NCBI RefSeq assembly: GCF_003003775.1
Contig: NZ_PVWJ01000038.1
Span: 1 to 40,961 of the forward strand
Direction of reading: 5' to 3'
Length of the DNA: 40,961 nt
Origin: Merismopedia glauca CCAP 1448/3
GTDB taxonomy: Bacteria; Cyanobacteriota; Cyanobacteriia; Cyanobacteriales; CCAP-1448
Each line of letters begins with the position of its first letter. Position 1 is the first letter of the stretch. Shown piece after piece: positions 9,342-16,055 of the stretch. Made by a program: the position numbers and the translations under genes. The notes under the pieces are model-generated. The model worked only from the letters and a program-made list of their open reading frames with translations, did not search any database and was not told the DNA's origin.

Positions 9342-9641
9342 ATGGGTAAACTAGATAAGGCTGATGACTACCTAAAGCTCAATTACCCCATCACATTCTA
9401 TCCAGAAACTGATGGAGGATATACCGTCACTGTCAAAGATCTACCTGGCTGTATTTCTCAGGGCGATACTTTGGAAGAAGCCTTTGTCAATATCCAAGAA
9501 GCAAAGCAAGCGTGGATTGAAACTGCTTTGGAGTACCAAGATGAGATACCGCTTCCCAAATTTCAACTAGAATTAATGCCTCACTTGCTGCGCCATTCCA
9601 TGAAAAAGCGATCGCCTTCTAATAAGCTAGAGCCTGAATAA
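9342..9641 (+). CDS. HicB-like antitoxin family protein, no HicA seen
   Basis: 99-residue HicB-type protein with the RNase-H-like fold pattern: YPITFYPETDGGYTVTVKDL, then PGCISQGDTLEEAFVNIQEA and WIETALEYQDEIP. In HicAB modules this protein blocks the HicA mRNA interferase. No HicA-like ORF (small, basic, with a GSH motif) is present on either side, so this is an orphan. It also lacks an obvious C-terminal DNA-binding domain, as its tail is short and basic (MKKRSPSNK). The 3' end overlaps the convergent Uma2 gene by 15 bases. Cyanobacteria carry many such orphan genes, whose role is unknown. Confidence 0.85.
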   Translation: MGKLDKADDYLKLNYPITFYPETDGGYTVTVKDLPGCISQGDTLEEAFVNIQEAKQAWIETALEYQDEIPLPKFQLELMPHLLRHSMKKRSPSNKLEPE

Positions 9642-10178
9642 TCTGCTAATTTCCACCTCAATCTCTGGAAAAGAGAGGGGTGCGATCGCTCCACTGCTCA
9701 AAATCGACTCAGTTTGATAACCTTCATCTGTTAAATCGCGAAAAACGGTTAACTGTGAATCCTGTAAATTCACCACCCAATACTCTGGGATACCCCCTTG
9801 AGCATAGGTATCTTTTTTAACACCCAAATCTTTGTTAAGAGTGGTATGGGAATATTCAATCAGCCAAAAAATATTTTCTGGGTAAGGATGATGTTCCAGA
9901 TAAACTGCATCTAGCGGTTGAACAACTGCAATGTCTGGTTCTGGTTCTGAATCGTTAGGTAATGCGATTGGTTTACCCTCTCTAATCTGAACTCTCTCTC
10001 CCAGTAGTCTTTGCAAAAGTTTAGCCAAGCGATCGCTGAAATAGGCATGAGGTTCACCTTCTGGTGACATGATGACAAGCTCTCCCTTCAGCAACTCCAC
10101 AGGTTGATCGTCAAAAACTCCGGCGGCGATGGCTTGGTGATAGCGATCGATTGTCCATTTGTAGGTGGCAATAGTCAT
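9627..10178 (-). CDS. Uma2 family (DUF820) putative nuclease
   Basis: 183-residue Uma2 protein, a PD-(D/E)xK-fold family greatly expanded in cyanobacteria. The expected acidic and basic positions are visible: VELLKGELVIM, EPEPDIAVV, FWLIEYSHTTL and GVKKDTYAQGGIPEYWVVN. The start is set at ATG 10178 because AGGTGA lies 5 bases upstream of it. A GTG 9 bases earlier (10187) falls inside that ribosome site. No mobile element is adjacent. The family's substrate is unknown. The C-terminus overlaps the HicB-like gene tail to tail. Confidence 0.9.
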   Translation of the reverse strand: MTIATYKWTIDRYHQAIAAGVFDDQPVELLKGELVIMSPEGEPHAYFSDRLAKLLQRLLGERVQIREGKPIALPNDSEPEPDIAVVQPLDAVYLEHHPYPENIFWLIEYSHTTLNKDLGVKKDTYAQGGIPEYWVVNLQDSQLTVFRDLTDEGYQTESILSSGAIAPLSFPEIEVEISRLFRL

Positions 10179-10229
10179 AGCATTCACCTGCTCAATCTTA
10201 GCTCACTACATTTATACCTATCCAGATTG

Positions 10230-11414
10230 CTATCTGCAACTCATCGTTACTTTGACTGGCATTAACCGTTCTAGAACCTGTTTCAAAACCATCGCTGTCC
10301 AATCGATATCTGCCTGTGTGGTGTGTTTGCCCAAGGTAAAGCGGATTCCCCCCAAGGCTGCGGCTGGACTCAGCCCCATCGCCAAAAGAACGGGACTGGG
10401 GCTAGTTTTTCCGCTATGACAAGCCGATCCAGCACTAATGGCGATTCCGGCGAGGTTCATTTGTCTGACGATGGTTCTCCCTGTAATTGGTTCTGAGTCA
10501 CATTGGGGGAAGCAGGGGAGAATGGCGAAACTGACATGGTGGGGTAAACGGTGTTCTAGATGTCCTGTAGGTAACAAACAGGGTAGATTATTAAGTTGGG
10601 AAAAGAGGCTATCTCTGAGACTGAGTAACTCTGATGTAGAAGTTTCCATCTCGGTTTGGGCTAATTCGGCAGCTATCCCAAAACCAGCGATAATAGGTAC
10701 AGCTTGGGTTCCAGAACGCATTCCTCGTTCTTGTCCTCCTCCACCCATTAAGGGGCTGATTTTGACCCCAGGACGAATGTATAATGCTCCTACTCCTTGG
10801 GGACCATAAATTTTATGGCTGGACATAGATAGTAGATCGACTCCCAACTGTTGTACGTTTATGGGTAATCTTCCTGCTACTTGAACCGCATCGGTATGGA
10901 ATTTGACTCCATAGGCTTGGGCAATTTGAGATAATTCGGCGATGGGTTGAACCGTACCAATTTCACTTTGACCGTAAATAATGGAAATTAGAACCGTATT
11001 CGGTTGAATTGCTAGTTCTAAATCTCTGGGATTGACTCTACCATAGGCATCTACAGGTAAACGAGTGATTTCCCATCCCAGTCTTTCTAAGAATGCGGCT
11101 GGTTCGGCGATCGCGGAATGTTCGACGCTGGAAATAATTAAATGCTGTGGGGTAGAGTATTGATGAGCAATGCCCATTATCGCCATGTTATTAGCTTCCG
11201 TTCCGCCAGAAGTAAATATAATGGAGTCAGGATCGGGGGCATTAATTAAATTTGCTACCTGAGATCTAGCCGTTTCGATCGCCAAGGTAGATCTTTCACC
11301 CCACTGATGCAAACTAGAAGGATTACCCCATTGATGAGTCATCACCTGTTGCATAATGGCGATCGCCTCTGGACGGGTTGGGGTCGTAGCACTATAATCT
11401 AGATAAATTTGCAT
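10230..11414 (-). CDS. Cysteine desulfurase (NifS/IscS family)
   Basis: 394-residue class V aminotransferase-fold enzyme that moves sulfur from cysteine onto its own cysteine as persulfide for Fe-S cluster and thio-cofactor assembly. Visible are the start YLDYSATTPTRPEA, GGTEANNMAI, SSVEHSAI, the PLP lysine K201 in SSHKIYGPQG, RSGTQAVP and the catalytic cysteine C332 in SAGSACHSGK. Length is typical of the NifS/IscS group rather than SufS. No iscU, iscA or nif gene lies nearby, so the specific pathway cannot be told. The upstream gene on the other strand begins about 125 bases away, leaving a divergent promoter region that carries a palindromic repeat. Confidence 0.95.
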   Translation of the reverse strand: MQIYLDYSATTPTRPEAIAIMQQVMTHQWGNPSSLHQWGERSTLAIETARSQVANLINAPDPDSIIFTSGGTEANNMAIMGIAHQYSTPQHLIISSVEHSAIAEPAAFLERLGWEITRLPVDAYGRVNPRDLELAIQPNTVLISIIYGQSEIGTVQPIAELSQIAQAYGVKFHTDAVQVAGRLPINVQQLGVDLLSMSSHKIYGPQGVGALYIRPGVKISPLMGGGGQERGMRSGTQAVPIIAGFGIAAELAQTEMETSTSELLSLRDSLFSQLNNLPCLLPTGHLEHRLPHHVSFAILPCFPQCDSEPITGRTIVRQMNLAGIAISAGSACHSGKTSPSPVLLAMGLSPAAALGGIRFTLGKHTTQADIDWTAMVLKQVLERLMPVKVTMSCR

Positions 11415-11487
11415 AAATTAGCTAATATTCAAATACTGACTTCCTCTAATGTTGGGTTTCCTATCGTCAACCCAACCTACCGTTCCT

Positions 11488-11515
11488 GTACGGGCGCAAT
11501 GCATTGCGCCCCTAC
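11488..11515. repeat. 28-bp palindromic repeat, family B (GTAGGGGCGCAATG)
   Basis: Arms GTACGGGCGCAATG and CATTGCGCCCCTAC pair with a single mismatch at 11491. Other copies are at 21544, 23172, 24754 and, with a longer centre, 38621. It lies in front of the PLD-like gene, which argues against translation starting at ATG 11449. Confidence 0.85.
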
Positions 11516-11538
11516 CCCTGACTTCTGACTTATTAAAA

Positions 11539-13161
11539 GTGTTTTTAACTGCTCGTATCAAAACAGTCGATCTGTGGATTACCTTATTATTATTCTGTCT
11601 TAGCAGTTGTCGCTCGCCCGATCCGTCTGGTTCCCCCAAGCAGACTTTGCGGCAAGATCCTTACATCCAAGTTTATTTTAACGACAATCCAGCGTCTAGT
11701 TATACAGAACCATATCGTCACCAAACTAGATCTGGGGACAATCTAGAGACAGAAATTTTATCTGTCATTGGTAGTGCTAAATCTACGATTGATGTGGCAG
11801 TTCAAGAGTTAAAATTACCTCAGATTGCCCAAGCTTTAGCCAAGCAGCAACAAGCTGGTGTCAAGGTGCGAGTTATTTTAGAAAATACCTACGCTCAGCC
11901 CTGGTCTAATTTTACTCCAACTCAAGTTAACCAGTTACCAGCCAGGGAAAAGCAACGCTACGAAGAGTTTTTTAAGTTGGTAGATCGCAATGGTGATCGC
12001 GTTTTGAGTCAAACTGAAATCAATCTAGGAGATGCTGTAGTTATCTTGCGTCAAGCCAAAATTCCCATAGTGGATGACAAGGCTGATGGTTCCCAAGGTA
12101 GCGGTTTGATGCATCACAAGTTTATTATCGTAGACAATCAAAGTGCGATCGTAACTTCAGCTAATTTCACTCATAGCGATGTGTTTGGCGACTTTAGCCA
12201 GCCTAGCAGCCAGGGAAATGCTAATAACTTGTTAAAAATCGATTCTCCAGAGTTAGCCAATCTATTTAACCAAGAATTTAACTTAATGTGGGGAGATGGC
12301 GCTGGTGGCAAGCTAGATAGTCAATTTGGCGTGAAAAAACCGTTTCGCGGCGCAAAAACCGTTACTGTTGGTGAAAGTACCGTGACTGTACAGTTTTCCC
12401 CAACGAGTAAAACTGTTCCTTGGATGGAAAGCACTAACGGAACTATTAGTAATACTTTATTTGGTGCTACCAAACAAGTCGATTTAGCTTTATTTGTGTT
12501 TTCAGAGCAGAATATTGCTAATTTCTTGGAAAGCGATCGCCAAAAAGGGGTACAAATCCGGCTATTAGTAGATAGAGATTTCGCCTATCGTCCCTACAGT
12601 GATGCTTTAGACTTAATGGGAGTCGCAATTCCCCACAATTGCCAGTATGAACCAGGGAATCGCCCTTGGCAATCTCCCATAAATACCGTTGGAGTGCCGA
12701 TTTTACCGCCAGGAGACTTGCTACATCACAAATTTGGGGTAATAGATAGAGAAACCGTCATTACAGGTTCTCACAATTGGTCAGCCGCAGCCAACTATAA
12801 TAACGATGAAACCTTGTTAATTATCCGCAATCCAACGGTAGCGGCGCACTTTCAACAAGAATTTGATAATTTATATAGCAAATCTCAGCTTGGCATTCCG
12901 AAGAAGCTACAAAGTCAGATAGAAACAGGTAATCGGAACTGTTTACCCAAGGTTTCATCTCCTGTCAGTAATCAACGAGTCAACCTGAATACGGCAACTT
13001 TAGCAGAATTAACAGCTTTACCAGGAGTAGGAGATAAACTAGCGATGCGGATTGTCGAAGCGCGTCAGCAAAGTCCCTTTACCTCATTGGAAGATTTAGA
13101 TAGAGTCCCAGGAATAGGGGATAATCTGAAAAAGAAGTTGAGCGATCGCATCACTTTTTAA
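11539..13161 (+). CDS. Phospholipase-D-like lipoprotein with EF-hand loop and HhH tail
   Basis: 540 residues from the GTG at 11539. That start is chosen because the longer frame (ATG 11449) runs through a palindromic repeat, and because GTG gives a clean lipoprotein signal (basic n-region, LWITLLLF core, lipobox LSSC). Two PLD catalytic motifs, HHKFIIVD (about residue 192) and HHKFGVID (about 395), define a two-lobed phosphodiesterase. In the first lobe, LVDRNGDRVLSQTEIN (about 147) is a textbook EF-hand loop, suggesting calcium binding. The C-terminal 60 residues (VNLNTATLAELTALPGVG, then VPGIGDNLKKKL) are a ComEA-like double helix-hairpin-helix, usually non-specific DNA binding. I infer an envelope-anchored nuclease, possibly acting on external DNA; a phospholipase role is the alternative. 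Confidence 0.88.
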   Translation: MFLTARIKTVDLWITLLLFCLSSCRSPDPSGSPKQTLRQDPYIQVYFNDNPASSYTEPYRHQTRSGDNLETEILSVIGSAKSTIDVAVQELKLPQIAQALAKQQQAGVKVRVILENTYAQPWSNFTPTQVNQLPAREKQRYEEFFKLVDRNGDRVLSQTEINLGDAVVILRQAKIPIVDDKADGSQGSGLMHHKFIIVDNQSAIVTSANFTHSDVFGDFSQPSSQGNANNLLKIDSPELANLFNQEFNLMWGDGAGGKLDSQFGVKKPFRGAKTVTVGESTVTVQFSPTSKTVPWMESTNGTISNTLFGATKQVDLALFVFSEQNIANFLESDRQKGVQIRLLVDRDFAYRPYSDALDLMGVAIPHNCQYEPGNRPWQSPINTVGVPILPPGDLLHHKFGVIDRETVITGSHNWSAAANYNNDETLLIIRNPTVAAHFQQEFDNLYSKSQLGIPKKLQSQIETGNRNCLPKVSSPVSNQRVNLNTATLAELTALPGVGDKLAMRIVEARQQSPFTSLEDLDRVPGIGDNLKKKLSDRITF

Positions 13162-13213
13162 GTATCCTCCGCGACTGGGTGGGTGTCAAATTTGCTGATG
13201 AATTTTGAATTGA

Positions 13214-13603
13214 TTATTGGGAAATTTGACAAACGTGGCTAGCGATAGCAGATTGCCTGCTGCCAGTGGGAATCAGCCTCCACTGGCGATCAAGGTTCCC
13301 GCCAAAAATAGCTTCGCCAGATTGATTAAATCCCGCTCCCCTGGAAAACAAATACGCTTGATTCTCACAATCAATCAAACCCTCGATCAAATATGTCTTG
13401 GCTCCGTCTATCCCTTTGGCTCTCAAGCGGCTGCGAGAAATATACGCTACAATCCCATTTCCTTTGGATTCAACTAAATTTTCCTGGACATCCATTGCCG
13501 TAGATGAATCTCTATAAACTTCTACCCATTCAGCATGGGCAACATTAGGAGCAACCAGGGTTAATAAACAAGATGCAGCAATATAAGTAGCTAGTCTTTT
13601 CAT
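13214..13603 (-). CDS. Small exported protein, surface-adhesin-E-like
   Basis: 129 residues with a clear signal peptide (MKRLATYIAASCLLTLVAP, cleavage likely after AHA). The mature part starts EWVEVYRDSSTAMDVQEN and has two cysteines (in LIDCENQAYLF and SHVCQIS) that could form a disulfide in the periplasm. The pattern of an early Trp, a residue run VYRDSSTAMDV and a following beta-rich stretch resembles the surface-adhesin E-like domain common in bacterial exported proteins, but I cannot confirm this without a search. It is convergent with the PLD-like gene, 52 bases away. Confidence 0.7.
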   Translation of the reverse strand: MKRLATYIAASCLLTLVAPNVAHAEWVEVYRDSSTAMDVQENLVESKGNGIVAYISRSRLRAKGIDGAKTYLIEGLIDCENQAYLFSRGAGFNQSGEAIFGGNLDRQWRLIPTGSRQSAIASHVCQISQ

Positions 13604-13643
13604 TTAGTTTAATAATTGGCTTATATCTCTATATTGCTACACC

Positions 13644-13904
13644 TCACATTCCTGTTCCATCCTTGAAAATACTGAACTTTAAACCCTCAACATTTCTGCC
13701 AATAGTTTTGTCTCGCAAATCTGTCAGAATTTCCTCATCAAAATCTATATCTTTGAAAGATGGAGAGTTTCTAAATTTTTCTAAGCTAGTCCAAAAACTA
13801 CTTGATGTTTGAATATCAATTAATATTTCCTGTCCATCAGGAACATTAACTTCTTCGAGCAATTTGATAGTTTTTCCTTGCTTGATTCCTTTAATTAATG
13901 ACAT
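13644..13904 (-). CDS. Orphan VapB-type antitoxin-like protein
   Basis: 86 residues. The first third (GIKQGKTIKLLEEVNVPDGQ then EILIDI) is the pattern of small cyanobacterial antitoxins paired with PIN-domain toxins: a beta-strand DNA-binding head, with a helical tail (DEEILTDLRDKTIGRNVE) that would wrap the toxin. The final GLKFSIFKDGTGM looks like an added tail, as relatives usually end near GREVE. No PIN-domain toxin follows, the next gene downstream being the exported protein at 13603. Either the toxin was lost or the protein has another role. Confidence 0.65.
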   Translation of the reverse strand: MSLIKGIKQGKTIKLLEEVNVPDGQEILIDIQTSSSFWTSLEKFRNSPSFKDIDFDEEILTDLRDKTIGRNVEGLKFSIFKDGTGM

Positions 13905-14020
13905 AGTTATTATTTCTGTTTAATTTAATCAGTCAGCGCAGAAAAGGTTGGGCTTGAGACAGAGCGATCGCATCGACAGCGTTTACTAGATGGTCATAGT
14001 GTAGCAGTTCCTCTAGAAAT

Positions 14021-14054
14021 GAAACCAACCAAAATCTCTATCAGGGATTGAAAC
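14021..14054 (+). other. Single CRISPR-repeat-like sequence
   Basis: The right half, CTATCAGGGATTGAAAC, is the typical 3' end of many cyanobacterial CRISPR repeats, and the unit begins GAAACC, about 34 bases in all. Only one copy is seen in the window and there is no cas gene. It may be a relic of an array or chance similarity. Confidence 0.35.
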
Positions 14055-14201
14055 AAGCTACGCCAGTGCGATCGCTCCCTAATCGTTCAGAATGGATCAG
14101 ATCGGCGATCGCGGAAAAACTTGAGCGAGATCGTATTGAAGGTTGAAGGCTTGGCTACAATCTATATAGCAAGTAACACGCGATCGCTCGCTATATTTAC
14201 C

Positions 14202-14807
14202 ATGACCTATACGTCGGTAAAAACGCTTACCTTTGACAACTTTCTCGCTCAATATCAAGATTGTCCGCGCTACGAACTGGCTGACGGAGAATTGATTGAC
14301 ATGGAACCTACGGGTCTTCACGAAACTGTCAGTGGCAAACTCGCTACTAAAATCGGAATTGCCCTTACTGCTGTTGAACTTCCCTGGTTTATTCCTCGTA
14401 CTTGTATTGTCCGTCCCTTTGCAGAAGCAGCAACTGCTCGCCGTCCCGATGTAGTAGTTTTAGATGAAACTGTCCTCTCCAGCGAACCGTTTTGGGAGCA
14501 AGAACCTGTAATTACTCTGGGACGATCCATCAAGCTGGTAGTCGAAGTTGTCAGCACCAACTGGGAAAATGACTATGCTCGAAAAGTTGAAGAATACGCA
14601 CTTTTGGGAATTCCCGAATATTGGATCGTAGATTATCGAGGGTTAGGTGGCGTAGCCTTTATTGGCAAACCCAAACAACCGACTTTTACTGTTTGCCAAC
14701 TGGTTAGCGAAGAATACGTCCAGCAGCAATATCGTCTCGGACAACCCATTAAATCTCCTCTACTACCCCGTCTACAACTTCGCCTAGACGACATTTTACC
14801 CCGCTAA
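14202..14807 (+). CDS. Uma2 family (DUF820) putative nuclease
   Basis: 201 residues from ATG 14202. The frame extends back to 14121, but that part covers a HIP1 site and has no family match, so the later start is preferred. Motifs: YELADGELIDMEPTG, ARRPDVVVLDE, IKLVVEVVSTNWENDYARK and YALLGIPEYWIVDYRG, giving the Glu, Asp, Glu-x-Val and Lys positions of the PD-(D/E)xK core. It is about as long as typical members and appears intact. It differs clearly from the Uma2 copy at 9.6 kb. It has no partner gene in line with it. Confidence 0.92.
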   Translation: MTYTSVKTLTFDNFLAQYQDCPRYELADGELIDMEPTGLHETVSGKLATKIGIALTAVELPWFIPRTCIVRPFAEAATARRPDVVVLDETVLSSEPFWEQEPVITLGRSIKLVVEVVSTNWENDYARKVEEYALLGIPEYWIVDYRGLGGVAFIGKPKQPTFTVCQLVSEEYVQQQYRLGQPIKSPLLPRLQLRLDDILPR

Positions 14808-14831
14808 ACAACAGTTTCAGTTAGCCAAATC

Positions 14832-15878
14832 TTAAATCAGAAAAATAAGGATCAAAATTAGATTTGAGATTCCAAAACTTGTGGGAAATAACCAACGACA
14901 GATGCGATCCATTTTCATTGATATATCTTCTTTTTTTTCGGCATTAAGGTAATGTTTAATAACTATTTGAATAATTGCCAAACAGATTACTAAATAACTA
15001 ATCAAAATAAATCCATTGATAAAAGTTAAGTAAGCTACTTTGGGTAATTCTTCAGCAATAACTATATTAAAAGCGATCGCGCTGAGCAAACTACTAAAAG
15101 AAATCACGGTATTTGATTCAAAAGACCTCGACCAAAACACGGTAAATGAGACTGCAATTATCAGAAGTAAAGGAACGATAATATTCCAAAAGTAAGAATC
15201 GGAATCTCGGAAAAGATCGATTTCATATATGTATTGGTTTTCTTCAATATTCTCAACTTCAGATTTGGTAATTTCAGCTACAGCGTTCTGTTCGCCTATT
15301 TTCCAACCCGTGAGAAAAGCTTCAGACGATCTACCAGTTTTGCTTTTATCTACATTAAAAATTACTTGCTCGGTATCGTTTAAAGGCGACTCCAAAACTA
15401 ATTTTAGCTTTTGGCGATCAAAAGGAAACCTTCTGACATCCATTTCTGATTTGAATGTTCCTTTAAAACGTTCTTTATAGTTGACTGTACCATCTGGGTT
15501 GACTTTGATTTGAGTATAAGCCTTTTCTCGCTTTAACTCTACATTGGCAAAATGAACGTCGGGCAACCAAATTTCTCCAGGTTTATAAGTTTTAGAACCC
15601 AGATTGTTTTGATTTGCTTGAAAGGCTAAACGTTGATCTTTCCAAGTTAGAAATAAGTAACCATCTAATTTAAAAGATTCATTTTGTTCGTCAAATTTAT
15701 CGAAATCAACTAGATAGATGCCGACAGATACTTGAGTTGGTTCGCTTAGATTAGGTCTAACTTCGGTAAGTTGAGATTTAGTTGTTTTAGAATTAGTTTC
15801 TTGGGCGCGAGAGGGAAGTGTATTTAAAGGTATATAGATCGAAATAAATGTGAGGAAGTAAATTATTTTATGACGCAT
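14832..15878 (-). CDS. Prokaryotic pentameric ligand-gated ion channel
   Basis: 348-residue Cys-loop-receptor homologue of the GLIC/ELIC type, with no intracellular domain. A signal peptide covers residues 1-25 (ending LPSRA). The beta-sandwich binding domain (about 35-227) shows VSVGIYLVDFDKFDE, GEIWLPDVHFAN and the signature segment MDVRRFPFDRQKL, with no loop cysteines, as in bacterial members. Four membrane helices follow: M1 about 229-250 (starting with the family's IIVPLLL), M2 about 254-275 (the pore), M3 about 281-307 and M4 about 329-348. The M3-M4 link is only about 20 residues, as usual in bacteria. The ligand cannot be told. The gene stands alone. Confidence 0.92.
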   Translation of the reverse strand: MRHKIIYFLTFISIYIPLNTLPSRAQETNSKTTKSQLTEVRPNLSEPTQVSVGIYLVDFDKFDEQNESFKLDGYLFLTWKDQRLAFQANQNNLGSKTYKPGEIWLPDVHFANVELKREKAYTQIKVNPDGTVNYKERFKGTFKSEMDVRRFPFDRQKLKLVLESPLNDTEQVIFNVDKSKTGRSSEAFLTGWKIGEQNAVAEITKSEVENIEENQYIYEIDLFRDSDSYFWNIIVPLLLIIAVSFTVFWSRSFESNTVISFSSLLSAIAFNIVIAEELPKVAYLTFINGFILISYLVICLAIIQIVIKHYLNAEKKEDISMKMDRICRWLFPTSFGISNLILILIFLI

Positions 15879-15890
15879 ATAAAGTTAGTT

Positions 15891-15925
15891 AATTGTTAAT
15901 TGTTAATTGTTGATTGTTGATTGAG
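15891..15925. repeat. Tandem heptamer repeat (AATTGTT x5)
   Basis: Five consecutive 7-base units, AATTGTT three times, then GATTGTT and GATTGAG, directly upstream of the ion-channel gene. A typical cyanobacterial STRR. It may fall in that gene's promoter region. Confidence 0.85.
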
Positions 15926-15945
15926 AGTAAAAACTTCTGACTTCT

Positions 15946-15974
15946 GTACAGACGTAGCAGTGCTACGTCTCTAC
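15946..15974. repeat. 29-bp palindromic repeat, family C (ACGTAGCA), inside a ~60-bp unit
   Basis: Near-palindrome with core GACGTAGCA and TGCTACGTC, flanked on both sides by copies of TGACTTC. The whole stretch 15931-15993 is nearly identical to 31316-31378, and the core recurs at 26624-26648. Confidence 0.85.
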
Positions 15975-16013
15975 GAATGACTTCTGACTTATTAGAAGAT
16001 ATGGGGCAGTAGA

Positions 16014-16038
16014 GTAGGGTGGGCAATGCCCACCCTAC
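16014..16038. repeat. 25-bp palindromic repeat, family A (GTAGGGTGGGCA)
   Basis: Second copy of the palindrome at 1110-1134, here with a central A. It lies 17 bases after (in transcription direction) the stop of the epimerase-STAS gene and could serve as an mRNA 3' end hairpin. Confidence 0.85.
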
Positions 16039-16055
16039 TGAGTGATATAATCTAT

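Noticed and set aside
11449-11538. ATG 11449 as start of the PLD-like gene
   Set aside because: The first 30 codons cross a palindromic repeat and would bury the lipoprotein signal.
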